Source of the DNA: an uncultured Candidatus Saccharibacteria bacterium
GTDB taxonomy: Bacteria > Patescibacteriota > Saccharimonadia > Saccharimonadales > Saccharimonadaceae
Length of the DNA: 8,450 nt
Reading direction: 5' to 3'
Assembly: GCA_938038145.1 (NCBI GenBank)
Contig: CALHQU010000039.1
Span: 1 to 8,450 of the forward strand
In this document: in pieces, positions 1-6,102 of the stretch
Layout of the letters: every line of letters starts with the position of its first letter
Numbering within the stretch: the first letter of the stretch is position 1
Notes under the pieces: model-generated
Databases searched by the model: none
What the model was told of the DNA's origin: nothing
Seen by the model: only the letters and a program-made list of their open reading frames with translations
Made by a program: the position numbers and the translations under genes

Positions 1-444
1 AGCCAAGCCTAAAGTTTCTTTTTCGTCTTCGTCCGTTTTGTCGCCGAACCAACTGAACTCGACTTTATTGCGATAATTAAATTCTACGCCGTCAGAAAAT
101 ATCTCAATTTTCCCAGGCAATGTGATGTTGTGAAGCAAAAAAGCCTCTTCGATTAGCAGCGCTTTGTGTGATTGCTCGCTGGACATCGGCATTATTTGCC
201 AAGGACTGGTGCTTAAATAGCTATTTTCGTCCCGCGGCGTAATTCGCTCTGGGCTTTTCTCGATAATTTCCGTCGCTATTCCTTCGACGAAGTGTGATTT
301 TTTCTTTGTCACGCGAATCGTTACAAGTTCTTTCGGCAGCCCTCCCCAGACGAACGCTTTGCGACCGTCGTCAAGTGTTCCGATAGCTTGCCCGCCGCCA
401 ACGATTTTTTCCAATCTTAAAGTCTCAAAAATTTGTTTTCTCAT
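1..444 (-). CDS. TrmA/RlmD-family RNA (uracil-C5)-methyltransferase, N-terminal part (runs off the window)
   Basis: The reading frame is open from an ATG at 444-442 to the window edge, giving 148 residues. The first ~60 residues look like a TRAM-type RNA-binding domain: LRLEKIVGGGQAIGTLDDGR, then FVWGGLPKELVTIRV and a lysine run, ending in the IIEKSPERITPRD segment typical of TrmA/RlmD enzymes. A YRNKVEFSWFG segment near residue 130 matches the conserved YRN(K/R) region before the SAM-binding domain. The family makes 5-methyluridine in rRNA or tRNA using SAM. RlmD normally carries cysteines of a 4Fe-4S cluster just after the TRAM domain; the visible part has no cysteine at all, so this is a cluster-less variant. 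The catalytic cysteine and SAM motifs lie outside the window, so 23S rRNA and tRNA targets cannot be told apart. The start is supported by a -10 box just upstream; there is no Shine-Dalgarno sequence. Confidence 0.8.
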   Translation of the reverse strand, partial: MRKQIFETLRLEKIVGGGQAIGTLDDGRKAFVWGGLPKELVTIRVTKKKSHFVEGIATEIIEKSPERITPRDENSYLSTSPWQIMPMSSEQSHKALLIEEAFLLHNITLPGKIEIFSDGVEFNYRNKVEFSWFGDKTDEDEKETLGLA

Positions 445-452
445 TAGGTTAT

Positions 453-461
453 ATTATATCA
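453..461 (-). promoter_or_regulatory. Extended -10 promoter of the RNA methyltransferase gene, near-leaderless
   Basis: On the minus strand this reads TGATATAAT, a perfect -10 hexamer with the TGn extension. Only 8 bases separate the hexamer from the ATG at 444, so the predicted transcription start falls within about 0-2 bases of the start codon. No convincing -35 box is seen. Confidence 0.65.
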
Positions 462-488
462 GGATGTGTGGATTTTTTCTGTCTGGCG

Positions 489-497
489 TGCTATAAT
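489..497 (+). promoter_or_regulatory. Extended -10 promoter of tRNA-Gln
   Basis: TGCTATAAT is a consensus -10 hexamer with TGn extension, ending 20 bases before the first base of the mature tRNA. The predicted start near 504 leaves a short 5' leader for RNase P to remove. The -35 region is weak. It is divergent from the methyltransferase promoter 28 bases away. Confidence 0.6.
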
Positions 498-517
498 CGT
501 CATTGTCCTGGCAATAG

Positions 518-592
518 TGGGACGTCGCCAAGTGGTAAGGCACTGGGTTTTGGTCCCAGCATTCGCAGGTTCGAATCCTGCCGTCCCAGCCA
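518..592 (+). tRNA. tRNA-Gln (anticodon UUG), CCA encoded
   Basis: A full cloverleaf can be drawn. The acceptor stem TGGGACG (518-524) pairs with CGTCCCA (582-588), followed by discriminator G and encoded CCA (590-592). The anticodon stem CTGGG (543-547) pairs with CCCAG (555-559) around the loop TTTTGGT, which puts anticodon TTG at 550-552, reading the glutamine codon CAA and, by wobble, CAG. The T arm has GCAGG-TTCGAAT-CCTGC. It has its own promoter and terminator, so it is a single-tRNA transcription unit, convergent with the Gre-like gene. Confidence 0.96.
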
Positions 593-611
593 AACTTGAC
601 AGGTGTAAATT

Positions 612-640
612 ATCGCTCTTTTGGGCGATTTTTTGTTTTT
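612..640 (+). terminator. Intrinsic terminator of tRNA-Gln
   Basis: ATCGCTC (612-618) pairs with GGGCGAT (623-629), including one G-U pair, around a TTTT loop. A T-rich tail (TTTTTTGTTTTT) follows at once. It lies 20 bases after the tRNA CCA end. Confidence 0.85.
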
Positions 641-680
641 ATATTAAATTTCAGAAACGGAATAAAATACTATTAAAAAT

Positions 681-710
681 ATAAAAAGCTCCCACTTGCC
701 GGTGAGAGCT
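681..710 (-). terminator. Intrinsic terminator of the Gre-like gene
   Basis: On the minus strand AGCTC...CAC pairs with GTG...GAGCT around a short loop (hairpin 687-710) with one internal mismatch, followed by TTTTTAT. It begins about 25 bases after the stop codon of the gene ending at 736. There is no T tract in the plus direction, so it acts on the minus strand. Confidence 0.8.
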
Positions 711-735
711 AAACTGTCGTGGTGGACAATTCGGA

Positions 736-1194
736 TTAGCTAATTTTGACGACTTGTAGTTGTCTGGTCATCAAGCCATTTTTCCAGGAAACAGTTTCGG
801 ATTTCTTGTGGTTCAGTAGGCTTTTTCCCAGCGGACTATCCACGGAAATTCGCCCGTCCAGAGGGTTTGCTTCCAGACTATGAACCAGCGTATAGCGGAA
901 AATCTTTCCCTGTTGATCCACCAAGTCCACGACTGAGCCGATAGCAATTTTCAATCGATCGCGCTTCCTTGGTAGTGGCTTGGCGTGTCGTAAAATATCC
1001 TTCTTCATAAAGATTTTTGATTGGATGTTTTCCAACTGCGTAATTACATCGTTGCGGCGTAATTTGTCATCACGCGATTTGGCACGCCCAATTTCCTTCA
1101 GCTCCAACGTGAGTGTCTTTTCTGAAATCTCTAGCCCAGAAATTTCCTTTTGCAGTTCCTTAAATCCTTTTTTACTTAAAAATGTTGTACTCAT
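736..1194 (-). CDS. GreA/GreB-family transcription factor, coiled-coil tip variant
   Basis: The 152-residue product has the Gre architecture: an N-terminal antiparallel coiled coil (about residues 5-75; FLSKKGFKELQKEISGLE at the start) and a C-terminal FKBP-like globular domain (from about residue 80: IGSVVDLVDQQGKIFRYTLV, then ISVDSPLGKSLL, the family's SP(L/I)GxxL motif). Gre factors enter the RNA polymerase secondary channel and stimulate cleavage of backtracked RNA through two acidic residues at the coiled-coil tip, normally in a GDLxENxEY motif. Here the tip reads AKSRDDKLRRND, so the canonical Asp and the motif are missing. It may be a divergent Gre, a Gfh-like polymerase modulator or a Rnk-like protein. 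I chose the ATG at 1194, ten codons into the longest open frame, because an AAGGGGAAG Shine-Dalgarno sequence precedes it. The gene lies 76 bases after the kinase and may be partly co-transcribed with it. Confidence 0.85.
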   Translation of the reverse strand: MSTTFLSKKGFKELQKEISGLEISEKTLTLELKEIGRAKSRDDKLRRNDVITQLENIQSKIFMKKDILRHAKPLPRKRDRLKIAIGSVVDLVDQQGKIFRYTLVHSLEANPLDGRISVDSPLGKSLLNHKKSETVSWKNGLMTRQLQVVKIS

Positions 1195-1195
1195 A

Positions 1196-1226
1196 CTTCC
1201 CCTTTCGGATTGGCGATTTGCCAATC
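1196..1226 (-). promoter_or_regulatory. Leader hairpin and Shine-Dalgarno sequence of the Gre-like gene
   Basis: GATTGGC (1208-1214 on the plus strand) and GCCAATC (1220-1226) form a perfect 7-bp inverted repeat with a 5-base loop. In the mRNA it lies 3 bases upstream of the AAGGGGAAG ribosome-binding site (1196-1204). It could stabilise the 5' end, affect ribosome access or be a protein operator; the sequence does not decide. Confidence 0.5.
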
Positions 1227-1235
1227 GACAATCCT

Positions 1236-1244
1236 ATTACAACA
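1236..1244 (-). promoter_or_regulatory. Possible extended -10 promoter of the Gre-like gene
   Basis: The minus strand reads TGTTGTAAT: a TGn extension and a hexamer matching TATAAT at 5 of 6 positions. A start near 1229 would place the leader hairpin at the very 5' end of the transcript. No -35 box is evident, and there is no strong terminator after the kinase, so read-through from the two-component operon is also possible. Confidence 0.4.
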
Positions 1245-1270
1245 TCTAATTCTGAAAAATAGCTGAAAAT

Positions 1271-2221
1271 TTACAGAATCGGCAAGGAAATTGTGAAAAT
1301 GGTTGAGTTTTTTGAGGTACTAACAGAGATTTGTCCGCCTAGCGCTTTTGTCAATTGCTCCGCTAATGGCAATCCTAATCCATAGCCTTTCGTCTGTTGG
1401 TTGCCGCGGAAAAATCGTTCGAAGACGTGTGGTAGAGTTTGTTGTGAGATTGTGCCGTCATTGATGAAGTTGACGGTGATGTTTTGTTTCGATGGGGTAA
1501 TGCAAATTTTTACCACAGAATTTTTCGGGCTATGCTTCAATGAATTGTCGAGTAAAATCGCGCACAATTCTCGCGTGGCGGTGTGATGAAGCGGAATATT
1601 TATGTGTTCTGGGCAATTCATTTTAACTCGCGCTTCAGCTTTTCGTTCGCGAACGAGTTCGGATATCAATTCCGTCAAGTTAAAACTTTTATCTTCCAGC
1701 GCCAACTTATTTTCCGTTCGCGACAGTTCCAGAAGCATTGCCGTAAGCTCGGTCAATTTATTTATTTCCTCCAAATTGCTTTCCAGAGTTTCTGTAAGTT
1801 CTGACTTCTCTGCCTTTCTATTTTTCAATGCAAATTCAGTTTCTGCTTTCATAATTGCCAGAGGAGTTCGGAGCTGATGGCTGGCATTGGCAACAAATCG
1901 CGATTGGGCTTTGTGGGCGGTTTCTATCGGCCGCAAAGTAATTTTCGCCAATAAATATGAACACCAGCCGCCAGCGAGCAAAACGATAAGATTTATATAG
2001 CCCAAACTAATCAAAAGATTTCGAGTTGAATTATCTATCCTTTCCGACAAATTAATTGCAGGAAAATCGCCCTTCCTTTGAACGATAATTTTATGAATTT
2101 GCGCATCAACTTCCGAGCGCGCCACCTGAAAAATAATGCTACTAAACAGCAAACTGACGATCATCAAAATCATCAAATACCAGCCCGCCAACTTAATTGT
2201 TGCTGAAGTAAAAATTTTCAT
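1271..2221 (-). CDS. Two-component sensor histidine kinase, HAMP-less, short sensor loop
   Basis: The 316-residue membrane kinase has transmembrane segments at about 12-32 and 70-91, enclosing an extracytoplasmic loop of only ~38 residues. It has a HisKA domain with the H box FVANASHQLRTPLA (phosphoacceptor His115), an N box LLDNSLKHSP (Asn226), a degenerate G1 box NDGTI, an F box VFERFFRG and a G2 box GYGLGLPLA. Only about 23 residues lie between the second membrane segment and His115, so no HAMP domain fits; this compact form is common among kinases that sense at or within the membrane. It autophosphorylates on His and passes phosphate to the regulator encoded just upstream. Its start codon overlaps that gene's stop (ATGA), with an AGGA ribosome-binding site 7 bases before it. 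The signal sensed is unknown. Confidence 0.95.
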   Translation of the reverse strand: MKIFTSATIKLAGWYLMILMIVSLLFSSIIFQVARSEVDAQIHKIIVQRKGDFPAINLSERIDNSTRNLLISLGYINLIVLLAGGWCSYLLAKITLRPIETAHKAQSRFVANASHQLRTPLAIMKAETEFALKNRKAEKSELTETLESNLEEINKLTELTAMLLELSRTENKLALEDKSFNLTELISELVRERKAEARVKMNCPEHINIPLHHTATRELCAILLDNSLKHSPKNSVVKICITPSKQNITVNFINDGTISQQTLPHVFERFFRGNQQTKGYGLGLPLAEQLTKALGGQISVSTSKNSTIFTISLPIL

Positions 2222-2886
2222 GATTCAATCCTATAGCCGAAGCCGCGCACGGTTTTTATCAATTGTTTTTTGAACGGTTTGTCGATTTTTTGGCGCAGAT
2301 TTTTTATGTACGCCTCGACGTTATTCGGCAAAATATCAGCGTCAAAATCCCAAACGTGATCAATCAGCGTTTCTTTACTGAGAATCTGGTTCGGATGCTG
2401 CATCAAATATTCCAGCAGCGCATATTCTTTGCTCGTTAGGTCGATAATTTTTCCTGCACGAGTTACCGTCTGTTGTTGCTTGTCAATTTCCAAATCGTCA
2501 ATTTTCAAGATGTCTGGTTGCTGAATCGGCGGACGACGAAGTAAAGCTCGTACTCGCGCCAACAATTCGTCAATTGCAAAGGGCTTAGTCAAATAATCAT
2601 CGGCTCCCACGTCCAGTCCGAGCGTTTTATCTTCGGTCGTGCTCAGGGCTGTCAGAAACAGAATTGGCATATTTTTCCCATTCTCGCGCAATTTTTTAAC
2701 AATCTCCGTGCCCTCTAATCCCGGCAGCATTCGATCAACAATCAACAGATCATACGGCTGACTATCCGCCAAATTAAAGCCCTCTTCCCCGTCATATGCC
2801 GCATCAACCGCGTATTTCTCGCGTTTCAAAGATTCGGTTATGACCCTCGAAATTTTTCGTTCATCCTCAATGACTAGTAGTCGCAT
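2218..2886 (-). CDS. OmpR/PhoB-family response regulator
   Basis: The 222-residue product has a receiver domain at residues 1-~118 with acidic pocket Glu7/Asp8, phosphoacceptor Asp51 (LLIVDRMLPG), Thr79 and Lys101 (DDYLTKPF). A winged-helix DNA-binding domain follows at ~125-220 (LTSKEYALLEYLMQHPNQ; NNVEAYIKNLRQKI; TVRGFGYRIES). All key residues are intact and the length is normal. It is the first gene of a two-gene operon with the kinase. The start at 2886 is preceded by a TATAAT box 6 bases upstream and no Shine-Dalgarno sequence, so the mRNA should be leaderless. Its position divergent from the ABC transporter operon makes that operon the most likely target; autoregulation is also plausible. 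Confidence 0.96.
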   Translation of the reverse strand: MRLLVIEDERKISRVITESLKREKYAVDAAYDGEEGFNLADSQPYDLLIVDRMLPGLEGTEIVKKLRENGKNMPILFLTALSTTEDKTLGLDVGADDYLTKPFAIDELLARVRALLRRPPIQQPDILKIDDLEIDKQQQTVTRAGKIIDLTSKEYALLEYLMQHPNQILSKETLIDHVWDFDADILPNNVEAYIKNLRQKIDKPFKKQLIKTVRGFGYRIES

Positions 2887-2892
2887 ATTTAT

Positions 2893-2898
2893 ATTATA
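2893..2898 (-). promoter_or_regulatory. -10 box of the two-component operon, leaderless
   Basis: TATAAT on the minus strand lies 6 bases from the ATG at 2886, which puts the predicted transcription start on the start codon itself. No consensus -35 is found; its expected place (2916-2921) overlaps the opposing promoter's extended -10, suggesting activator dependence or competition. Confidence 0.65.
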
Positions 2899-2917
2899 TC
2901 TTTTTTCCTGCGCTAAG

Positions 2918-2926
2918 TGCTATAAT
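2918..2926 (+). promoter_or_regulatory. Extended -10 promoter of the ABC transporter operon
   Basis: TGCTATAAT is a consensus extended -10, with the same nine bases as at the tRNA promoter. It ends 23 bases before the ATG at 2950. Its expected -35 position (about 2898-2903) lacks consensus and touches the divergent -10 box. Confidence 0.65.
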
Positions 2927-2939
2927 TTTATTTAAAGAA

Positions 2940-2946
2940 AAGGAGG
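2940..2946 (+). promoter_or_regulatory. Ribosome-binding site of the ABC ATPase
   Basis: AAGGAGG is a full Shine-Dalgarno sequence, but only 3 bases separate it from the ATG at 2950, which is unusually close. The next in-frame ATG (2968) would be too far, so 2950 is kept as the start. Confidence 0.7.
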
Positions 2947-2949
2947 CGT

Positions 2950-3699
2950 ATGCCAGATAATAAAAAAATGGTTGAGATTCGTCATTTTAAGATGAGTTTC
3001 GGTGATAAAACTGTTATTAAAGATCTGAGTTTTGATGTTTTTCGCGGCGAAGTTTTTGGTTTTTTGGGAAGTAATGGCTCGGGAAAAACTACGACGTTAC
3101 GCGCACTGTTGGGACTATATCAGCCGACCGCGGGCGATTTATTGATAAACGGCAAGCCGTATTCGGTGGGAAGTCAGATTCGCCTCGGATATCTTCCTGA
3201 GGAGCGCGGTTTGTATAAAAAAGAAAAAGTCTTAGACGTGATGCTTTACTTTGGTCAATTGAAAGGCTTGAGTCGCAAAGAAGCTAAGGATTTTTCTCTG
3301 AAATTTTTGGAGCGTGTCAATTTGAGTGACAAGGCTAACACGCAACTTGATAAGCTATCTGGCGGACAGCAACAGAAGATTCAGCTCGGCGTAACGATTA
3401 TGGGCGATCCGGAACTACTGATTATGGACGAGCCAGCCAAAGGTTTTGATCCGGTGAATCGCCGTTTGTTGATGAATATAATTGAGGAGCAGCGAAAAGC
3501 TGGTGCGACAATTATTTACGTTACGCACCAGATGGAGGAAGTCGAAAGGTTGTGTGATCGCTTGATTTTATTGAAAGATGGTCAAGCGGCGGCGTACGGC
3601 ACATTGGAAGAAGTAAAAAGTCAATTTGGCGGCGCTTCAATGGACGACATTTTTGTCCAAGTTTACGGCGGCGAAGCGAAGGAGTTGAGTGATGAGTAA
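2950..3699 (+). CDS. ABC transporter ATP-binding subunit (ABC-2/NatA-like exporter)
   Basis: The 249-residue nucleotide-binding domain has Walker A GSNGSGKTT (40-48), signature LSGGQ (136-140), Walker B LLIMDEP (156-162) and switch His193 (VTHQ). The Q-loop region reads LGYLPEERGLY, where Glu replaces the usual Gln; this LPEERGLY form is typical of the NatA-type ABC-2 subfamily rather than a defect. It hydrolyses ATP at the cytoplasmic face to drive the permease encoded next, whose gene overlaps it by 8 bases. NatA-type proteins are usually about 300 residues with a C-terminal extension; here that extension is nearly absent. The substrate is not shown by sequence; sodium, drugs or peptides are all known for the wider family. 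Confidence 0.94.
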   Translation: MPDNKKMVEIRHFKMSFGDKTVIKDLSFDVFRGEVFGFLGSNGSGKTTTLRALLGLYQPTAGDLLINGKPYSVGSQIRLGYLPEERGLYKKEKVLDVMLYFGQLKGLSRKEAKDFSLKFLERVNLSDKANTQLDKLSGGQQQKIQLGVTIMGDPELLIMDEPAKGFDPVNRRLLMNIIEEQRKAGATIIYVTHQMEEVERLCDRLILLKDGQAAAYGTLEEVKSQFGGASMDDIFVQVYGGEAKELSDE

Positions 3700-4924
3700 A
3701 ATGCATAATTTGGGGACAGTTTTCAAATTTGAAACGCTTAGAACATTGAAGAAACCGACGTTTTGGTTGACAGCATTGGGTTTTCCTCTGTTGATTGGCG
3801 TGCTGTATGGCATTATGTTTTGGTCGCAAAGCACGACTATTGAAGCGTCAAAAAATCTGGAAAAGCAAGAATTTTCATTGGAAGTTACGGACGATTCGAA
3901 GTTGGTGAAACCAGAATTGCTGGCGGCAATTAAAGCCAAAACCGCCAAATCGAAAGAATCTGGAATTGATGACGTAAAAAATAATAAGGTTGATGCGTAT
4001 ATTTATTTTCCAAAGGATTTGAGCAAGCAAAAGGTTGAAGTTTACGGTAAAGATGTTGGGCTATTCCAAAACGGAAAATACAGCGCGGTGGCACAGAGTT
4101 TGTTGAGTCAATCAGTAGCAAGCGGCATCAGTCCAGCGCAAGTTGCAATTTTACGCGACAAAGTCCAATTGTCATCAACCACATATCTGGACGGAAAAGA
4201 ACACGGCGGCATTAATGAGATGATTGTGCCGGGAATGTTTTTGGCTATTTTGTTCATTCTCATCAGTATTTTTGGTAATCAAATGCTTATTAGCACCACC
4301 GAGGAAAAAGAAAATCGCACGGTGGAAATGTTGCTTACGACCGTTAAAACCGACACTTTGATTACGGGTAAAATTCTGTCTTTGATGGTATTGGCTTTGA
4401 TTCAGATTTTGGTGATTGTTTTGCCAGTTTTGGCGGGCTATTTGGCATTTGGCTCGAAATTGCAATTGCCTAATCTGGACTTGAGCACGCTCGTGTTTGA
4501 TCCTGTGAGAATTGGTCTAGCGATCATAATTTTCTCCGCCAGCTTCACTTTATTTACGGGAATGTTGGTGACTTTGGGCGCGATGATGCCGACCGCCAAA
4601 GAAGCCAGCCAGTGGTTCGGAATTGTGATTATGCTATTCATCGGTCCATTTTACGGAATCACAGCGTTCGTTTCCTTCCCAGATTATTTCTTCGTTAAGT
4701 TCTTGTCGCTATTTCCATTCACTGCGCCGATTCCATTGTTGTTACGAAACGCAATAGGCAATCTGCCGATTTGGGAAGCTTTGCTCGGTACAGCAATTTT
4801 GGTCGCTACAGCGGTGTTTGTCATGTGGCTATCGGTGCGCGTTTTCCGCTACGGCGCGATGTCTTATGATAGTAAATTATCTCTGTCGGCGTTGCGGACA
4901 CGCCGAAAAGCTGGTAAAGTTTAA
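3692..4924 (+). CDS. ABC-2 type permease (NatB/COG1668-like)
   Basis: The 410-residue membrane subunit has the NatB-like plan: a transmembrane segment at ~22-44, a large soluble extracytoplasmic domain of ~130 residues (45-175), then five or six segments (about 177-200, 226-252, 272-298, 305-328, 335-352, 361-384). The motif TTEEKENRTVEMLL (202-215), just after the second membrane segment, is the conserved cytoplasmic coupling region that contacts the ATPase. FPFTAPIPLLLR (341-352) is also typical of the family. I prefer the ATG at 3692 over the GTG at 3689 because AAGGAG at 3679-3684 is then 7 bases away. The overlap with the ATPase stop codon suggests translational coupling, as expected for subunits of one exporter. 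The substrate is unknown. Confidence 0.92.
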   Translation: MSKMHNLGTVFKFETLRTLKKPTFWLTALGFPLLIGVLYGIMFWSQSTTIEASKNLEKQEFSLEVTDDSKLVKPELLAAIKAKTAKSKESGIDDVKNNKVDAYIYFPKDLSKQKVEVYGKDVGLFQNGKYSAVAQSLLSQSVASGISPAQVAILRDKVQLSSTTYLDGKEHGGINEMIVPGMFLAILFILISIFGNQMLISTTEEKENRTVEMLLTTVKTDTLITGKILSLMVLALIQILVIVLPVLAGYLAFGSKLQLPNLDLSTLVFDPVRIGLAIIIFSASFTLFTGMLVTLGAMMPTAKEASQWFGIVIMLFIGPFYGITAFVSFPDYFFVKFLSLFPFTAPIPLLLRNAIGNLPIWEALLGTAILVATAVFVMWLSVRVFRYGAMSYDSKLSLSALRTRRKAGKV

Positions 4925-4926
4925 TT

Positions 4927-6060
4927 ATGAAAGTACGTATAGAGATAGACACTAAAACATTTGTGCGATTTTGGCTGGTCGTGATGGGCTTTGGTCTGGC
5001 TGGTTTGGCAATTTATTCCGCAAAGGATGCGCTGGTTTTATTGGGGATTTCCCTGTTCTTGGCGTTGGCGTTGAACCGTCCAGTCGCAGCAATTGCTAAA
5101 AAACTTCCTGGAAAAAGCCGATTGGGCGGCACGGCGCTGGCATATACGACGCTGGTTTTGCTTTTGGGTTGTGTGATCTGGTTTGTGATTCCGCCAATTG
5201 TCCAACAATCTGCCAAATTCGTCGAGAGCATTCCGAGCATAATTGACCAAGCCAGCTCACAGTGGCGTGGCGTCAATGATTTTATTGATAAGAATAATTT
5301 GCGCCCGCAGGTCGATTCGATGATGGAAAACATTAAGCAGCAATCTTCGTCTTGGGCGACGAGCGTCGGCACGAATTTATTATCCAGCGTTGGCTCTTTG
5401 GCGTCATTCTTGGGCTCGTTATTCTTGGTGTTGGTGCTGTCATTCCTGATGCTCCTTGAGGGTCCAACTTGGGTGAAGCGTTTGTGGGGATTGTACAACG
5501 ACGAAGAAAAAATGGAGCGTCATAAGAAGCTGGTTGGCCGAATGTATAACGTGGTCACAGGTTATGTTTCTGGACAATTGACGGTTTCTGGAATCGATGC
5601 GATATTATCAGGTTTCGTGGTGTTTGTGCTGAGTTTGACATTCCCTGTCATAAATTCCAATTTGGCAATGCTCACCGTTATGGCGACGTTTGTATTGACA
5701 CTAATTCCGATGTTTGGCGCAACGATTGCTGGCGCGTTAATATCACTACTACTATTCTTCAACAATATGACAGCGGGCGTTATTTACGCGATTTATTTTG
5801 TGATTTACCAACAGATTGAGAACAACTTTGTTTCTCCGTCCATCCAATCAAAGAAGGTTGAGCTGTCGGCTCTTGCTGTCTTGGTTGCGGTGACAATTGG
5901 TTTGTACGTTGGTGGTCTATTGGGCGGTTTGGTTGCTATTCCAGCCGCTGGCGTCGTGAAAGTTTTGCTAGACAATTACTTGGAGCAAGCCAAGTCTAAC
6001 CGCGTTGAGAACGAAAAACCACTTAATAAATTAGTTAAGAAATTGAAAAACGAAGATTAG
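4927..6060 (+). CDS. AI-2E/PerM-family transporter
   Basis: The 377-residue polytopic membrane protein matches the AI-2E family (YdiK/PerM/YhhT-like). There are two N-terminal segments (~11-52), a third at ~70-92, an amphipathic polar region (93-150), a segment at ~155-178, and a hydrophobic C-terminal half with the family's most conserved stretch: PMFGATIAGA (261-270), YQQIENNFVSPSIQ (294-307), then ALAVLVAVTIG and GGLLGGLVAIPAAG. Characterised members export autoinducer-2 or act as Na+/H+ antiporters; which applies here is unknown. It starts 2 bases after the permease stop with only a weak ribosome-binding site, so it is probably translated by coupling. A Na+/H+-type function would fit a NatAB-like neighbour, but that is inference. 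The C-terminal tail is lysine-rich. Confidence 0.92.
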   Translation: MKVRIEIDTKTFVRFWLVVMGFGLAGLAIYSAKDALVLLGISLFLALALNRPVAAIAKKLPGKSRLGGTALAYTTLVLLLGCVIWFVIPPIVQQSAKFVESIPSIIDQASSQWRGVNDFIDKNNLRPQVDSMMENIKQQSSSWATSVGTNLLSSVGSLASFLGSLFLVLVLSFLMLLEGPTWVKRLWGLYNDEEKMERHKKLVGRMYNVVTGYVSGQLTVSGIDAILSGFVVFVLSLTFPVINSNLAMLTVMATFVLTLIPMFGATIAGALISLLLFFNNMTAGVIYAIYFVIYQQIENNFVSPSIQSKKVELSALAVLVAVTIGLYVGGLLGGLVAIPAAGVVKVLLDNYLEQAKSNRVENEKPLNKLVKKLKNED

Positions 6061-6069
6061 TTGATGCAG

Positions 6070-6102
6070 AAAAAATTATAGCCCGTTGAATCCAGCGGGC
6101 TA
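6070..6102. terminator. Shared terminator between the AI-2E gene and cysS
   Basis: TAGCCCGTTG (6079-6088) pairs with CAGCGGGCTA (6093-6102), with one G-U pair, around a 4-base loop. For cysS the minus-strand hairpin is followed by TAATTTTTT (from the A run at 6070-6075), a good intrinsic terminator. In the plus direction the tail is only TATTTCC, so termination of the transporter operon may be less efficient. The cysS stop codon (6102-6100) is part of the stem. Confidence 0.8.

Noticed and set aside
466..684. 72-residue plus-strand open frame
   Set aside because: It runs through the tRNA-Gln gene and its terminator and has no ribosome-binding site.
980..1249. Plus-strand open frame of 89 codons opposite the Gre-like gene, and similar antisense frames over the kinase, transporter and cysS genes
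   Set aside because: They lie opposite well-supported genes, lack ribosome-binding sites and have no recognisable protein features.
1249..1279. ATTCTG...CAGAAT inverted repeat at the end of the kinase gene as a terminator
   Set aside because: The stem is short, AT-rich and partly in the coding region, with no T tract following; read-through into the Gre-like gene remains possible.
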